In this document: positions 31,053 through 46,100 of the stretch, one piece after another | Position numbering within the stretch: the stretch's first letter is position 1 | How the letters are laid out: each line of letters starts with the position of its first letter | Assembly: GCA_037013495.1 (NCBI GenBank) | Contig: CM072810.1 | Coordinates: 74,508,449-74,572,448, forward strand | Origin: Hippophae tibetana | Lineage: Eukaryota > Streptophyta > Magnoliopsida > Rosales > Elaeagnaceae | Length of the DNA: 64,000 nucleotides | Direction: 5' to 3' | Notes under the pieces: model-generated | What the model saw: only the letters and a program-made list of their open reading frames with translations | Told to the model about the DNA's origin: nothing | The model's database searches: none | Made by a program: the position numbers and the translations under genes

Positions 31053-34000
31053 GTTAGAGATCAAGAGTGTGTTCAAAAATATTCTAAATTTCCCTATATC
31101 CAACAAATATTCTCTAGATCAGTGAAATATTCTAATGACCCTTTACAAAGAATAGATTTGGAATATCTAATGGAACGGTTAATTTTTGAAGAAATTATAT
31201 TTGTTCTATTTACTTATGTAACTCTTATGTTTAGCGATTTTTTTTACTGAATTGTGGAATTTAATTTTTCTTATTTATCATAAGTATTTTTACGCTTTTA
31301 TTATTTACGGATGGATTAAGCAAATTTCATAACTAAATATCCTCACTATGGTTGCATTACGTCTTGGGTTTTGTTGCTTCTATAAGAAAACAACAACCTT
31401 TTGATGGAGGAAGAACTAGTATAAATAATGAAAATATTTTTTACCAAGCTTTGTATTTTTCTTCCTAGGGTTCTTGATATAATGCCTAGATTCGACACAT
31501 CAAAGCGAGTGATCATTATCTTTTGGCAACAAAAGGTTGCGGTTTACGGACTTATTGGTGTTGTTTTCGTCTATGGATTTCATTTCGTAGTTCTTTTTTA
31601 AATCTTCGTCTCTTATTCTTGATCTTTATTTCTACGCTCAATCAATCTATGTTATTCATAAAAACAATTGTGGGAAAAACAAGATGGGTTCTACTGTTTA
31701 CAGTATTTAAAAAAGAAAATTTGATAAATCAGAGTTCCAATTTTACACGGCATTACTTTTGACTCGTTTGTCGAAACGTTTAATATTATATATCAAATCG
31801 AAGCTTGTAAATATTCCTAAACTCAGAGCATGGATTCCTAAGAATATTATTTTTTGAAATCAAATTCAACCGTTTATATCACCTACCAAAGTTTAAAATT
31901 TTGGTCTCACCTATTCCGTTTTTTTTTCTTTCGGTGTTTTTTAAATGCCACTATAAGAGCAATTGAGTTAGAGATCAAGAGTGTGTTCAAAAATATTCTA
32001 AATTTCCCTATATCCAACAAATATTCTCTAGATCAGTGAAATATTCTAATGACCCTTTACAAAGAATAGATTTGGAATATCTAATGGAACGGTTAATTTT
32101 TGAAGAAATTATATTTGTTCTATTTACTTATGTAACTCTTATGTTTAGCGATTTTTTTTACTGAATTGTGGAATTTAATTTTTCTTATTTATCATAAGTA
32201 TTTTTACGCTTTTATTATTTACGGATGGATTAAGCAAATTTCATAACTAAATATCCTCACTATGGTTGCATTACGTCTTGGGTTTTGTTGCTTCAATAAG
32301 AAAACAACAACCTTTTGATGGAGGAAGAACTAGTATAAATAATGAAAATATTTTTTACCAAGCTTTCTACTTTTCTTCCTAGGGTTCTTGATATAATGCC
32401 TAGATTCGACACATCAAAGCGAGTGATCATTATCTTTTGGCAACAAAAGTTTGCGGTTTACAGACTTATTGGTGTTGTTTTCGTCTGTGGATTTCATTTC
32501 GTAGTTCTTTTTTAAATCTTCGTCTCTTATTCTTGATCTTTATTTCTACGCTCAATCAATCTATGTTATTCATAAAAAGAATTGTGGGAAAACCAAGATG
32601 GGTTCTACTGTTTACAGTATTGAAAAAAGAACATTTGATAAATCAGAGTTCCAATTTTACACGGCATTACTTTTGACTCGTTTGTCGAAACGTTTAATAT
32701 TATATGTCAAATCGAAGCTTGTAAATATTCCTATAATCAGAGCATGGATTCCTAAGAATATTATTTTTTGAAATCAAATTCAACCGTTTATATCACCTAC
32801 CAAAGTTTAAAATTTTGGTCTCACCTATTCCGTTTTTTTTTTCTTTCGGTTTTTTTCAATGCCACTATAAGAGCAATTGAGTTAGGAATCAAGATTGTGT
32901 TTAAAAATATTCTAAATTTCCCTATATCCAACAAATATTCTCTAGATCAGTGAAATATTCTAATGACCCTTTACAAAGAATAGATTAGGAATATCTAATG
33001 GAACGGTTAATTTTTGAAGAAATTATATTTGTTCTATTTACTTATATCCCCCTTATGTTTAGCGATTTTTTTTTACTAAATTGTGGAATTTAATTTTTCT
33101 TATTTATCACAAGTATTTTTCGCTTTTATTATTTACGGATGGATTAAGCAAATTTCATAACTAAATATCCTCACTATGGTTGCATTACGTCTTGGGTTTT
33201 GTTGCTTCTATAAGAAAACAACAACCTTTTGATGGAGGAAGAACTAGTATAAATAATGAAAATATTTTTTACCAAGCTTTGTATTTTTCTTCCTTGGGTT
33301 CTTGATATAATGCCTAGATTCGACACATCAAAGCGAGTGATTATTATCTTTTGGCAACAAAAGGTTGCGGTTTACGGACTTATTGGTGTTGTTTTCGTCT
33401 ATGGATTTCATTTCGTAGTTCTTTTTTAAATCTTCGTCTCTTATTCTTGATCTTTATTTCTACGCTCAATCAATCTATGTTATTCATAAAAACAATTGTG
33501 GGAAAAACAAGATGGGTTCTACTGTTTACAGTATTTAAAAAAGAAAATTTGATAAATCAGAGTTCGAATTTTACACGGCATTACTTTTGACTCGTTTGTC
33601 GAAACGTTTAATATTATATATCAAATCGAAGCTTGTAAATATTCCTAAACTCAGAGCATGGATTCCTAAGAATATTATTTTTTGAAATCAAATTCAACCG
33701 TTTATATCACCTACCAAAGTTTAAAATTTTGGTCTCACCTATTCCGTTTTTTTTTCTTTCGGTGTTTTTCCATGCCACTATAAGAGCAATTGAGTTAGAG
33801 ATCAAGAGTGTGTTCAAAAATATTCTAAATTTCCCTATATCCAACAAATATTCTCTAGATCAGTGAAATATTCTAATGACCCTTTACAAAGAATAGATTT
33901 GGAATATCTAATGGAACGGTTAATTTTTGAAGAAATTATATTTGTTCTATTTACTTATGTAACTCTTATGTTTAGCGATTTTTTTTACTGAATTGTGGAA

Positions 34001-37000
34001 TTTAATTTTTCTTATTTATCATAAGTATTTTTACGCTTTTATTATTTACGGATGGATTAAGCAAATTTCATAACTAAATATCCTCACTATGGTTGCATTA
34101 CGTCTTGGGTTTCGTTGCTTCAATAAGAAAACAACAACCTTTTGATGGAGGAAGAACTAGTATAAATAATGAAAATATTTTTTACCAACCTTTCTACTTT
34201 TCTTCTTAGGGTTCTTGATATAATGCCTAGATTCGACACATCAAAGCGAGTGATCATTATCTTTTGGCAACAAAAGTTTGCGGTTTACGGACTTATTGGT
34301 GTTGTTTTCGTCTGTGGATTTCATTTCGTAGTTCTTTTTTAAATCTTCGTCTCTTATTCTTGATCTTTATTTCTACGCTCAATCAATCTATGTTATTCAT
34401 AAAAAGAATTGTGGGAAAACCAAGATGGGTTCTACTGTTTACAGTATTGAAAAAAGAACATTTGATAAATCAGAGTTCCAATTTTACACGGCATTACTTT
34501 TGACTCGTTTGTCGAAACGTTTAATATTATATGTCAAATCGAAGCTTGTAAATATTCCTATAATCAGAGCATGGATTCCTAAGAATATTATTTTTTGAAA
34601 TCAAATTCAACCGTTTATATCACCTACCAAAGTTTAAAATTTTGGTCTCACCTATTCCGTTTTTTTTTTCTTTCGGTTTTTTTCAATGCCACTATAAGAG
34701 CAATTGAGTTAGGAATCAAGAGTGTGTTTAAAAATATTCTAAATTTCCCTATATCCAACAAATATTCTCTAGATCAGTGAAATATTCTAATGACCCTTTA
34801 CAAAGAATAGATTTGGAATATCTAATGGAACGGTTAATTTTTGAAGAAATTATATTTGTTCTATTTACTTATGCGCCTCTTATGTTTAGCGATTTTTTTT
34901 TACTGAATTGTGGAATTTAATTTTTCTTATTTATCACAAGTATTTTTACGCTTTTATTATTTACGGATGGATTAAGCAAATTTCATAACTAAATATCCTC
35001 ACTATGGTTGCATTACGTCTTGGGTTTTGTTGCTTCTATAAGAAAACAACAACCTTTTGATGGAGGAAGAACTAGTATAAATAATGAAAATATTTTTTAC
35101 CAAGCTTTGTATTTTTCTTCCTAGGGTTCTTGATATAATGCCTAGATTCGACACATCAAAGCGAGTGATCATTATCTTTTGGCAACAAAAGGTTGCGGTT
35201 TACGGACTTATTGGTGTTGTTTTCGTCTATGGATTTCATTTCGTAGTTCTTTTTTAAATCTTCGTCTCTTATTCTTGATCTTTATTTCTACGCTCAATCA
35301 ATCTATGTTATTCATAAAAACAATTGTGGGAAAAACAAGATGGGTTCTACTGTTTACAGTATTTAAAAAAGAAAATTTGATAAATCAGAGTTCCAATTTT
35401 ACACGGCATTACTTTTGACTCGTTTGTCGAAACGTTTAATATTATATATCAAATCGAAGCTTGTAAATATTCCTAAACTCAGAGCATGGATTCCTAAGAA
35501 TATTATTTTTTGAAATCAAATTCAACCGTTTATATCACCTACCAAAGTTTAAAATTTTGGTCTCACCTATTCCGTTTTTTTTTCTTTCGGTGTTTTTTAA
35601 ATGCCACTATAAGAGCAATTGAGTTAGAGATCAAGAGTGTGTTCAAAAATATTCTAAATTTCCCTATATCCAACAAATATTCTCTAGATCAGTGAAATAT
35701 TCTAATGACCCTTTACAAAGAATAGATTTGGAATATCTAATGGAACGGTTAATTTTTGAAGAAATTATATTTGTTCTATTTACTTATGTAACTCTTATGT
35801 TTAGCGATTTTTTTTACTGAATTGTGGAATTTAATTTTTCTTATTTATCATAAGTATTTTTACGCTTTTATTATTTACGGATGGATTAAGCAAATTTCAT
35901 AACTAAATATCCTCACTATGGTTGCATTACGTCTTGGGTTTTGTTGCTTCAATAAGAAAACAACAACCTTTTGATGGAGGAAGAACTAGTATAAATAATG
36001 AAAATATTTTTTACCAAGCTTTCTACTTTTCTTCCTAGGGTTCTTGATATAATGCCTAGATTCGACACATCAAAGCGAGTGATCATTATCTTTTGGCAAC
36101 AAAAGTTTGCGGTTTACAGACTTATTGGTGTTGTTTTCGTCTGTGGATTTCATTTCGTAGTTCTTTTTTAAATCTTCGTCTCTTATTCTTGATCTTTATT
36201 TCTACGCTCAATCAATCTATGTTATTCATAAAAAGAATTGTGGGAAAACCAAGATGGGTTCTACTGTTTACAGTATTGAAAAAAGAACATTTGATAAATC
36301 AGAGTTCCAATTTTACACGGCATTACTTTTGACTCGTTTGTCGAAACGTTTAATATTATATGTCAAATCGAAGCTTGTAAATATTCCTATAATCAGAGCA
36401 TGGATTCCTAAGAATATTATTTTTTGAAATCAAATTCAACCGTTTATATCACCTACCAAAGTTTAAAATTTTGGTCTCACCTATTCCGTTTTTTTTTTCT
36501 TTCGGTTTTTTTCAATGCCACTATAAGAGCAATTGAGTTAGGAATCAAGATTGTGTTTAAAAATATTCTAAATTTCCCTATATCCAACAAATATTCTCTA
36601 GATCAGTGAAATATTCTAATGACCCTTTACAAAGAATAGATTAGGAATATCTAATGGAACGGTTAATTTTTGAAGAAATTATATTTGTTCTATTTACTTA
36701 TATCCCCCTTATGTTTAGCGATTTTTTTTTACTAAATTGTGGAATTTAATTTTTCTTATTTATCACAAGTATTTTTCGCTTTTATTATTTACGGATGGAT
36801 TAAGCAAATTTCATAACTAAATATCCTCACTATGGTTGCATTACGTCTTGGGTTTTGTTGCTTCTATAAGAAAACAACAACCTTTTGATGGAGGAAGAAC
36901 TAGTATAAATAATGAAAATATTTTTTACCAAGCTTTGTATTTTTCTTCCTTGGGTTCTTGATATAATGCCTAGATTCGACACATCAAAGCGAGTGATTAT

Positions 37001-40000
37001 TATCTTTTGGCAACAAAAGGTTGCGGTTTACGGACTTATTGGTGTTGTTTTCGTCTATGGATTTCATTTCGTAGTTCTTTTTTAAATCTTCGTCTCTTAT
37101 TCTTGATCTTTATTTCTACGCTCAATCAATCTATGTTATTCATAAAAACAATTGTGGGAAAAACAAGATGGGTTCTACTGTTTACAGTATTTAAAAAAGA
37201 AAATTTGATAAATCAGAGTTCGAATTTTACACGGCATTACTTTTGACTCGTTTGTCGAAACGTTTAATATTATATATCAAATCGAAGCTTGTAAATATTC
37301 CTAAACTCAGAGCATGGATTCCTAAGAATATTATTTTTTGAAATCAAATTCAACCGTTTATATCACCTACCAAAGTTTAAAATTTTGGTCTCACCTATTC
37401 CGTTTTTTTTTCTTTCGGTGTTTTTCCATGCCACTATAAGAGCAATTGAGTTAGAGATCAAGAGTGTGTTCAAAAATATTCTAAATTTCCCTATATCCAA
37501 CAAATATTCTCTAGATCAGTGAAATATTCTAATGACCCTTTACAAAGAATAGATTTGGAATATCTAATGGAACGGTTAATTTTTGAAGAAATTATATTTG
37601 TTCTATTTACTTATGTAACTCTTATGTTTAGCGATTTTTTTTACTGAATTGTGGAATTTAATTTTTCTTATTTATCATAAGTATTTTTACGCTTTTATTA
37701 TTTACGGATGGATTAAGCAAATTTCATAACTAAATATCCTCACTATGGTTGCATTACGTCTTGGGTTTCGTTGCTTCAATAAGAAAACAACAACCTTTTG
37801 ATGGAGGAAGAACTAGTATAAATAATGAAAATATTTTTTACCAACCTTTCTACTTTTCTTCTTAGGGTTCTTGATATAATGCCTAGATTCGACACATCAA
37901 AGCGAGTGATCATTATCTTTTGGCAACAAAAGTTTGCGGTTTACGGACTTATTGGTGTTGTTTTCGTCTGTGGATTTCATTTCGTAGTTCTTTTTTAAAT
38001 CTTCGTCTCTTATTCTTGATCTTTATTTCTACGCTCAATCAATCTATGTTATTCATAAAAAGAATTGTGGGAAAACCAAGATGGGTTCTACTGTTTACAG
38101 TATTGAAAAAAGAACATTTGATAAATCAGAGTTCCAATTTTACACGGCATTACTTTTGACTCGTTTGTCGAAACGTTTAATATTATATGTCAAATCGAAG
38201 CTTGTAAATATTCCTATAATCAGAGCATGGATTCCTAAGAATATTATTTTTTGAAATCAAATTCAACCGTTTATATCACCTACCAAAGTTTAAAATTTTG
38301 GTCTCACCTATTCCGTTTTTTTTTCTTTCGGTTTTTTTCAATGCCACTATAAGAGCAATTGAGTTAGGAATCAAGAGTGTGTTTAAAAATATTCTAAATT
38401 TCCCTATATCCAACAAATATTCTCTAGATCAGTGAAATATTCTAATGACCCTTTACAAAGAATAGATTTGGAATATCTAATGGAACGGTTAATTTTTGAA
38501 GAAATTATATTTGTTCTATTTACTTATGCGCCTCTTATGTTTAGCGATTTTTTTTTACTGAATTGTGGAATTTAATTTTTCTTATTTATCACAAGTATTT
38601 TTACGCTTTTATTATTTACGGATGGATTAAGCAAATTTCATAACTAAATATCCTCACTATGGTTGCATTACGTCTTGGGTTTTGTTGCTTCTATAAGAAA
38701 ACAACAACCTTTTGATGGAGGAAGAACTAGTATAAATAATGAAAATATTTTTTACCAAGCTTTGTATTTTTCTTCCTAGGGTTCTTGATATAATGCCTAG
38801 ATTCGACACATCAAAGCGAGTGATCATTATCTTTTGGCAACAAAAGGTTGCGGTTTACGGACTTATTGGTGTTGTTTTCGTCTATGGATTTCATTTCGTA
38901 GTTCTTTTTTAAATCTTCGTCTCTTATTCTTGATCTTTATTTCTACGCTCAATCAATCTATGTTATTCATAAAAACAATTGTGGGAAAAACAAGATGATT
39001 TCTACTGTTTACAGTATTTAAAAAAGAAAATTTGATAAATCAGAGTTCCAATTTTACACGGCATTACTTTTGACTCGTTTGTCGAAACGTTTAATATTAT
39101 ATATCAAATCGAAGCTTGTAAATATTCCTAAACTCAGAGCATGGATTCCTAAGAATATTATTTTTTGAAATCAAATTCAACCGTTTATATCACCTACCAA
39201 AGTTTAAAATTTTGGTCTCACCTATTCCGTTTTTTTTTCTTTCGGTGTTTTTTAAATGCCACTATAAGAGCAATTGAGTTAGAGATCAAGAGTGTGTTCA
39301 AAAATATTCTAAATTTCCCTATATCCAACAAATATTCTCTAGATCAGTGAAATATTCTAATGACCCTTTACAAAGAATAGATTTGGAATATCTAATGGAA
39401 CGGTTAATTTTTGAAGAAATTATATTTGTTCTATTTACTTATGTAACTCTTATGTTTAGCGATTTTTTTTACTGAATTGTGGAATTTAATTTTTCTTATT
39501 TATCATAAGTATTTTTACGCTTTTATTATTTACGGATGGATTAAGCAAATTTCATAACTAAATATCCTCACTATGGTTGCATTACGTCTTGGGTTTTGTT
39601 GCTTCAATAAGAAAACAACAACCTTTTGATGGAGGAAGAACTAGTATAAATAATGAAAATATTTTTTACCAAGCTTTCTACTTTTCTTCCTAGGGTTCTT
39701 GATATAATGCCTAGATTCGACACATCAAAGCGAGTGATCATTATCTTTTGGCAACAAAAGTTTGCGGTTTACAGACTTATTGGTGTTGTTTTCGTCTGTG
39801 GATTTCATTTCGTAGTTCTTTTTTAAATCTTCGTCTCTTATTCTTGATCTTTATTTCTACGCTCAATCAATCTATGTTATTCATAAAAACAATTGTGGGA
39901 AAACCAAGATGGGTTCTACTGTTTACAGTATTGAAAAAAGAACATTTGATAAATCAGAGTTCCAATTTTACACGGCATTACTTTTGACTCGTTTGTCGAA

Positions 40001-40191
40001 ACGTTTAATATTATATGTCAAATCGAAGCTTGTAAATATTCCTATAATCAGAGCATGGATTCCTAAGAATATTATTTTTTGAAATCAAATACAACCGTTT
40101 ATATCAGCTACCAAAGTTTGAAATTTTGGTCTCACCTATTCCGTTTTTTTTTTCTTTCGGTTTTTTTCAATGCCACTATAAGAGCAATTGA
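31053..40191. repeat. Regular 4-monomer higher-order repeat (B-C-D-E), 3655 bp, about 2.5 copies
   Basis: Blocks 31053-34707 and 34708-38362 are both 3655 bp and repeat the marker series in the same order. GGTGTTTTTTAAATGCC recurs at about 31935, 35590 and 39245. GGAATCAAGATTGTG recurs at 32884 and 36540. ATTTTTCGC with CCTTGGGTTCTTG recurs at about 33118/33293 and 36775/36948. TTTCGTTGCTTC with TTCTTAGGG recurs at about 34112/34204 and 37768/37860. A third copy begins at 38363 (B) and continues into a C-like unit that lacks some C markers (39278-40191), after which the pattern stops. Identity between equivalent units appears close to complete, while neighbouring units of different type differ at many positions. 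This is the signature of recent amplification as multimers. Confidence 0.9.
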
Positions 40192-43100
40192 GTTAGGGAT
40201 CAAGAGTGTGTTTAAAAATATTCTAAATTTCCCTATATCCAACAAATATTCTCTAGATCAGTGAAATATTCAAATGACCCTTTACAAAGAATAGATTTGG
40301 AATATCTAATGGAACGGTTAATTCTTGAAGAAATTATATTTGTTCTATTTACTTATGTGCCTCTTTTGTTTTGCGATTTTTTTTACTGAATTGTGGAATT
40401 TAATTTTTCTTATTTATCACAAGTATTTTTACGCGTTTATTATTTACGGATGGATTAAGCAAATTTCATAACTAAATATCCTCACTATGGTTGCATTACG
40501 TCTTGGGTTTTGTTGCTTCAATAAGAAAACAACAACCTTTTGATGGAGGAAGAACTAGTATAAATAATGAAAATATTTTTTACCAAGCTTTCTACTTTTC
40601 TTCCTAGGGTTCTTGATATAATGCCTAGATTCGACACATCAAAGCGAGTGATCATTATCTTTTGGCAACAAAAGGTTGCGGTTTACGGACTTATTGGTGT
40701 TGTTTTCGTCTATGGATTTCATTTCGTAGTTCTTTTTTAAATCTTCGTCTCTTATTCTTGATCTTTATTTCTACGCTCAATCAATCTATGTTATTCATAA
40801 AAAAATTGTGGGAAAAACAAGATGGGTTCTACTGTTTACAGTATTTAAAAAAGAAAATTTGATAAATCAGAGTTCCAATTTTACACGGCATTACTTTTGA
40901 CTCGTTTGTCGAAACGTTTAATATTATATATCAAATCGAAGCTTGTAAATATTCCTAAACTCAGAGCTTGGATTCCTAAGAATATTATTTTTTTGAAATC
41001 AAATTCAATCGTTTATATCACGTACTAAAGTTAAATATTTTCGTCTCACCAATTCCGTTTTTTTTTCTTTCGGTTTTTTTCAATGCCACTATAAGAGCAA
41101 TTGAGTTAGGGATCAAGAGTGTGTTTAAAAATATTCTAAATTTCCCTATATCCAACAAATATTCTCTAGATTAGTGAAATATTCTAATGACCCTTTACAA
41201 AGAATAGATTTGGAATATTTAATGGAACGGTTAATTTTTGAAGAAATTATATTTGTTCTATTTACTTATGCGCCTCTTATGTTTAGCGATTTTTTTTTAC
41301 TAAATTGTGGAATTTAATTTTTCTTATTTATCACAAGTATTTTTACGCTTTTAGTATTTACGGATGGATTAAGCAAATTTCATAACTAAATATCCTCACT
41401 ATGGTTGCATTACGTCTTGGGTTTTGTTGCTTCAATAAGAAAACAACAACCTTTTGATGGAGGAAGAACTAGTATAAATAATGAAAATATTTTTTACCAA
41501 AGTTTCTACTTTTCTTCCTAGGGTTCTTGATATAATGCCTAGATTCGACACATCAAAGCGAGTGATCATTATCTTTTGGCAACAAAAGGTTGCGGTTTAC
41601 GGACTTATTGGTGTTGTTTTCGTGTGTGGATTTCATTTCGTAGTTCTTTTTTAAATCTTCGTCTCTTATTCTTGATCTTTATTTCTACGCTCAATCAATC
41701 TATGTTATTCATAAAAACAATTGTGGGAAAAACAAGATGGGTTCTACTGTTTACAGTATTTAAAAAAGAAAATTTGATAAATCAGAGTTCCAATTTTACA
41801 CGGCATTACTTTTGACTCGTTTGTCGAAACGTTTAATATTATATATCAAATCGAAGCTTGTAAATATTCCTATAATCAGAGCATGGATTCCTAAGAATAA
41901 TATTTTTTGAAATCAAATTCAACCGTTTATATCACCTACCAAAGTTTGAAATTTTGGTCTCACCTATTCCGTTTTTTTTTTCTTTCGGTTTTTTTCAATG
42001 CCACTATAAGAGCAATTGAGTTAGGGATCAAGAGTGTGTTTAAAAATATTCTAAATTTCCCTATATCCAACAAATATTCTCTAGATCAGTGAAATATTCA
42101 AATGACCCTTTACAAAGAATAGATTTGGAATATCTAATGGAACGGTTAATTTTTGAAGAAATTATATTTGTTCTATTTACTTATGTGCCTCTTTTGTTTT
42201 GCGATTTTTTTTACTGAATTGTGGAATTTAATTTTTCTTATTTATCATAAGTATTTTTACGCTTTTATTATTTACGGATGGATTAAGCAAATTTCATAAC
42301 TAAATATCGTCACTATGGTTGCATTACGTCTTGGGTTTTGTTGCTTCTATAAGAAAACAACAACCTTTTGATGGAGGAAGAACTAGTATAAATAATGAAA
42401 ATATTTTTTACCAAGCTTTGTATTTTTCTTCCTAGGGTTCTTGATATAATGCCTAGATTCGACACATCAAAGCGAGTGATCATTATCTTTTGGCAACAAA
42501 AGTTTGCGGTTTATGGACTTATTGGTGTTGTTTTCGTCTGTGGATTTCATTTCGTAGTTCTTTTTTAAATCTTCATCTCTTATTTTTGATCTTTATTTCT
42601 ATGCTCCATAAATCTATGTTCTTCATAAAAAAAATTGGGGAAAAACAAGATGGGTTCTACTGTTTACAGTATTGAAAAAAGAACATTTGATATATCAGAG
42701 TTCCAATTTTACCCGATATTACTTTTGACTCGGGTGTCGAAACATTTAATATTATATATCAAATCGATGCTTGTAAATATTCCTAAACTAAGAGCATGGA
42801 TTCCTAAGAATATTATTTTTTTGAAATCAAATTCAATCGTTTATATCACGTACTAAAGTTAAATATTTTCGTCTCACCAATTCCGTTTTTTTTTCTTTCG
42901 GTTTTTTCAATGCCACTATAAGAGCAATTGAGTTAGGGATCAAGAGTGTGTTTAAAAATATTCTAAATTTCCCTATATCCAACAAATATTCTCTAGATCA
43001 GTGAAATATTCTAATGACCCTTTACAAAGAATAGATTAGGAATATTTAATGGAAAGATTAATTTTGGAAGCAATTATTTTTGTTTTATTTACTTATATCC

Positions 43101-46100
43101 CCCTTATGTTTAGCGATTTTTTTTTACTAAATTGTGGAATTTAATTTTTCTTATTTATCACAAGTATTTTTACGCTTTTATTATTTACGGATGGATTAAA
43201 CAAATTTCATAACTAAATATCCTCACTATGGTTGCATTACGTCTTGGGTTTTGTTGCTTCAATAAGAAAACAACAACCTTTTGATGGAGGAAGAACTAGT
43301 ATAAATAATGAAAATATTTTTTACCAAGCTTTCTACTTTTCTTCCTAGGGTTCTTGATATAATGCCTAGATTCGACACATCAAAGCGAGTGATCATTATC
43401 TTTTGGCAACAAAAGGTTGCGGTTTACGGACTTATTGGTGTTGTTTTCGTCTATGGATTTCATTTCGTAGTTCTTTTTTAAATCTTCGTCTCTTATTCTT
43501 GATCTTTATTTCTACGCTCAATCAATCTATGTTATTCATAAAACGAATTGTGGGAAAAACAAGATGGGTTCTACTGTTTACAGTATTTAAAAAAGAAAAT
43601 TTGATAAATCAGAGTTCCAATTATACACGGCATTACTTTTGACTCGTTTCTCGAAACGTTTAATATTATATATCAAATCGAAGCTTGTAAATATTCCTAA
43701 ACTCAGAGCATGGATTCCTAAGAATATTATTTTTTTGAAATCAAATTCAATCGTTTATATCACGTACTAAAGTTAAATATTTTCTTCTCACCAATTCCGT
43801 TTTTTTTTTCATTCGGTTTTTTTCAATGCCACTATAAGAGCAATTGAGTAAGGGATCAAGAGTGTGTTTAAAAATATTCTAAATTTCCCTATATCCAACA
43901 AATATTCTCTAGATTAGTGAAATATTCTAATGACCCTATACAAACAATAGATTTGGAATATTTAATGGAAAGATTAATTTTGGAAGCAATTATTTTTGTT
44001 TTATTTACTTATCTCCCCCTTATGTTTAGCGATTTTTTTTACTAAATTGTGGAATTTAATTTTTCTTATTTATCACAAGTATTTTTACGCTTTTATTATT
44101 TACGGATGGATTAAGCAAATTTCATAACTAAATATCCTCACTATGGTTGCATTACGTCTTGGGTTTTGTTGCTTCAATAAGAAAACAACAACCTTTTGAT
44201 GGAGGAAGAACTAGTATAAATAATGAAAATATTTTTTACCAAGCTTTCTACTTTTCTTCCTAGGGTTCTTGATATAATGCCTAGATTCGACACATCAAAG
44301 CGAGTGATCATTATCTTTTGGCAACAAAAGGTTGCGGTTTACGGACTTATTGGTGTTGTTTTCGTCTGTGGATTTCATTTCGTAGTTCTTTTTTAAATCT
44401 TCGTCTCTTATTCTTGATCTTTATTTCTACGCTCAATCAATCTATGTTATTCATAAAAACAATTGTGGGAAAAACAAGATGGGTTCTACTGTTTACAGTA
44501 TTTAAAAAAGAAAATTTGATAAATCAGAGTTCCAATTTTACACGGCATTACTTTTGACTCGTTTCTCGAAACGTATAATATTATATATCAAATCGAAGCT
44601 TGTAAATATTCCTATAATCAGAGCATGGATTCCTAAGAATATTATTTTTTGAAATCAAATTCAACCGTTTATATCACCTACCAAAGTTTAAAATTTTGGT
44701 CTCACCTATTCCGTTTTTTTTTCTTTCGGTTTTTTTCCATGCCACTATAAGAGCAATTGAGTTAGGGATCAAGAGTGTGTTCAAAAATATTCTAAATTTC
44801 CCTATATCCAACAAATATTCTCTAGATCAGTGAAATATTCTAATGACCCTTTACAAAGAATAGATTTGGAATATCTAATGGAACGGTTAATTTTTGAAGA
44901 AATTATATTTGTTCTATTTACTTATGTAACTCTTATGTTTTGCGATTTTTTTTACTGAATTGTGGAATTTAATTTTTCTTATTTATCATAAGTATTTTTA
45001 CGCTTTTATTATTTACGGATGGATTAAGCAAATTTCATAACTAAATATCCTCAATATGGTTGCATTAAGTCTTGGGTTTTGTTGCTTCTATAAGAAAAGA
45101 ACAACCTTTTGATGAAGGAAGAACTAGTATAAATAATGAAAATATTTTTTACCAAGCTTTGTATTTTTCTTCCTAGGGTTCTTGATATAATGCCTAGATT
45201 CGACACATCAAAGCGAGTGATCATTATCTTTTGGTAACAAAAGGTTGCGGTTATGGACTTATTGGTGTTGTTTTCGTCTGTGGATTTCATTTCGTAGTTC
45301 TTTTTTAAATCTTCGTCTCTTATTCTTGATCTTTATTTCTACGCTCAATCAATCTATGTTATTCATAAAAACAATTGTGGGAAAAACAAGATGGTTTCTA
45401 CTGTTTACAGTATTGAAAAAAGAAAATTTGATAAATCAGAGTTCCAATTATACACGGCATTACTTTTGAATCGTTTGTCGAAACGTTTAATATTATATAT
45501 CAAATCGAAGCTTGTAAATATTCCTATAATCAGAGCATGGATTCCTAAGAATATTATTTTTTGAAATCAAATTCGACCGTTTATATCACCTACCAAAGTT
45601 TAAAATTTTGGTCTCACCTATTCTGTTTTTTTTCTTTCGGTTTTTTTCAATGCCACTATAAGAGGAATTGAGTTAGGGATCAAGAGTGTGTTTAAAAATA
45701 TTCTAAATTTCCCTATATCCAACAAATATTCTCTAGATCAGTGAAATATTCTAATGACCCTTTACAAATAATAGATTTGGAATATCTAATGGAACGGTTA
45801 ATTTTTGAAGAAATTATATTTGTTCTATTTACTTATGTGCCTCTTATGTTTAGCAATTTTTTTTTACTGAATTGTGGAATTTAATTTTTCTTATTTATCA
45901 TAAGTATTTTTACGCTTTTATTATTTACGGATGGATTAAGCACATTTCATAACTAAATATCCTCACTATGGTTGCATTACGTCTTGGGTTTTGTTGCTTG
46001 TATAAGAAAAGAACAACCTTTTGATGGAGGAACAACTAGTATAAATAATGAAAATATTTTTTACCAAGCTTTGTACTTTTCTTCCTAGGGTTCTTGATAT

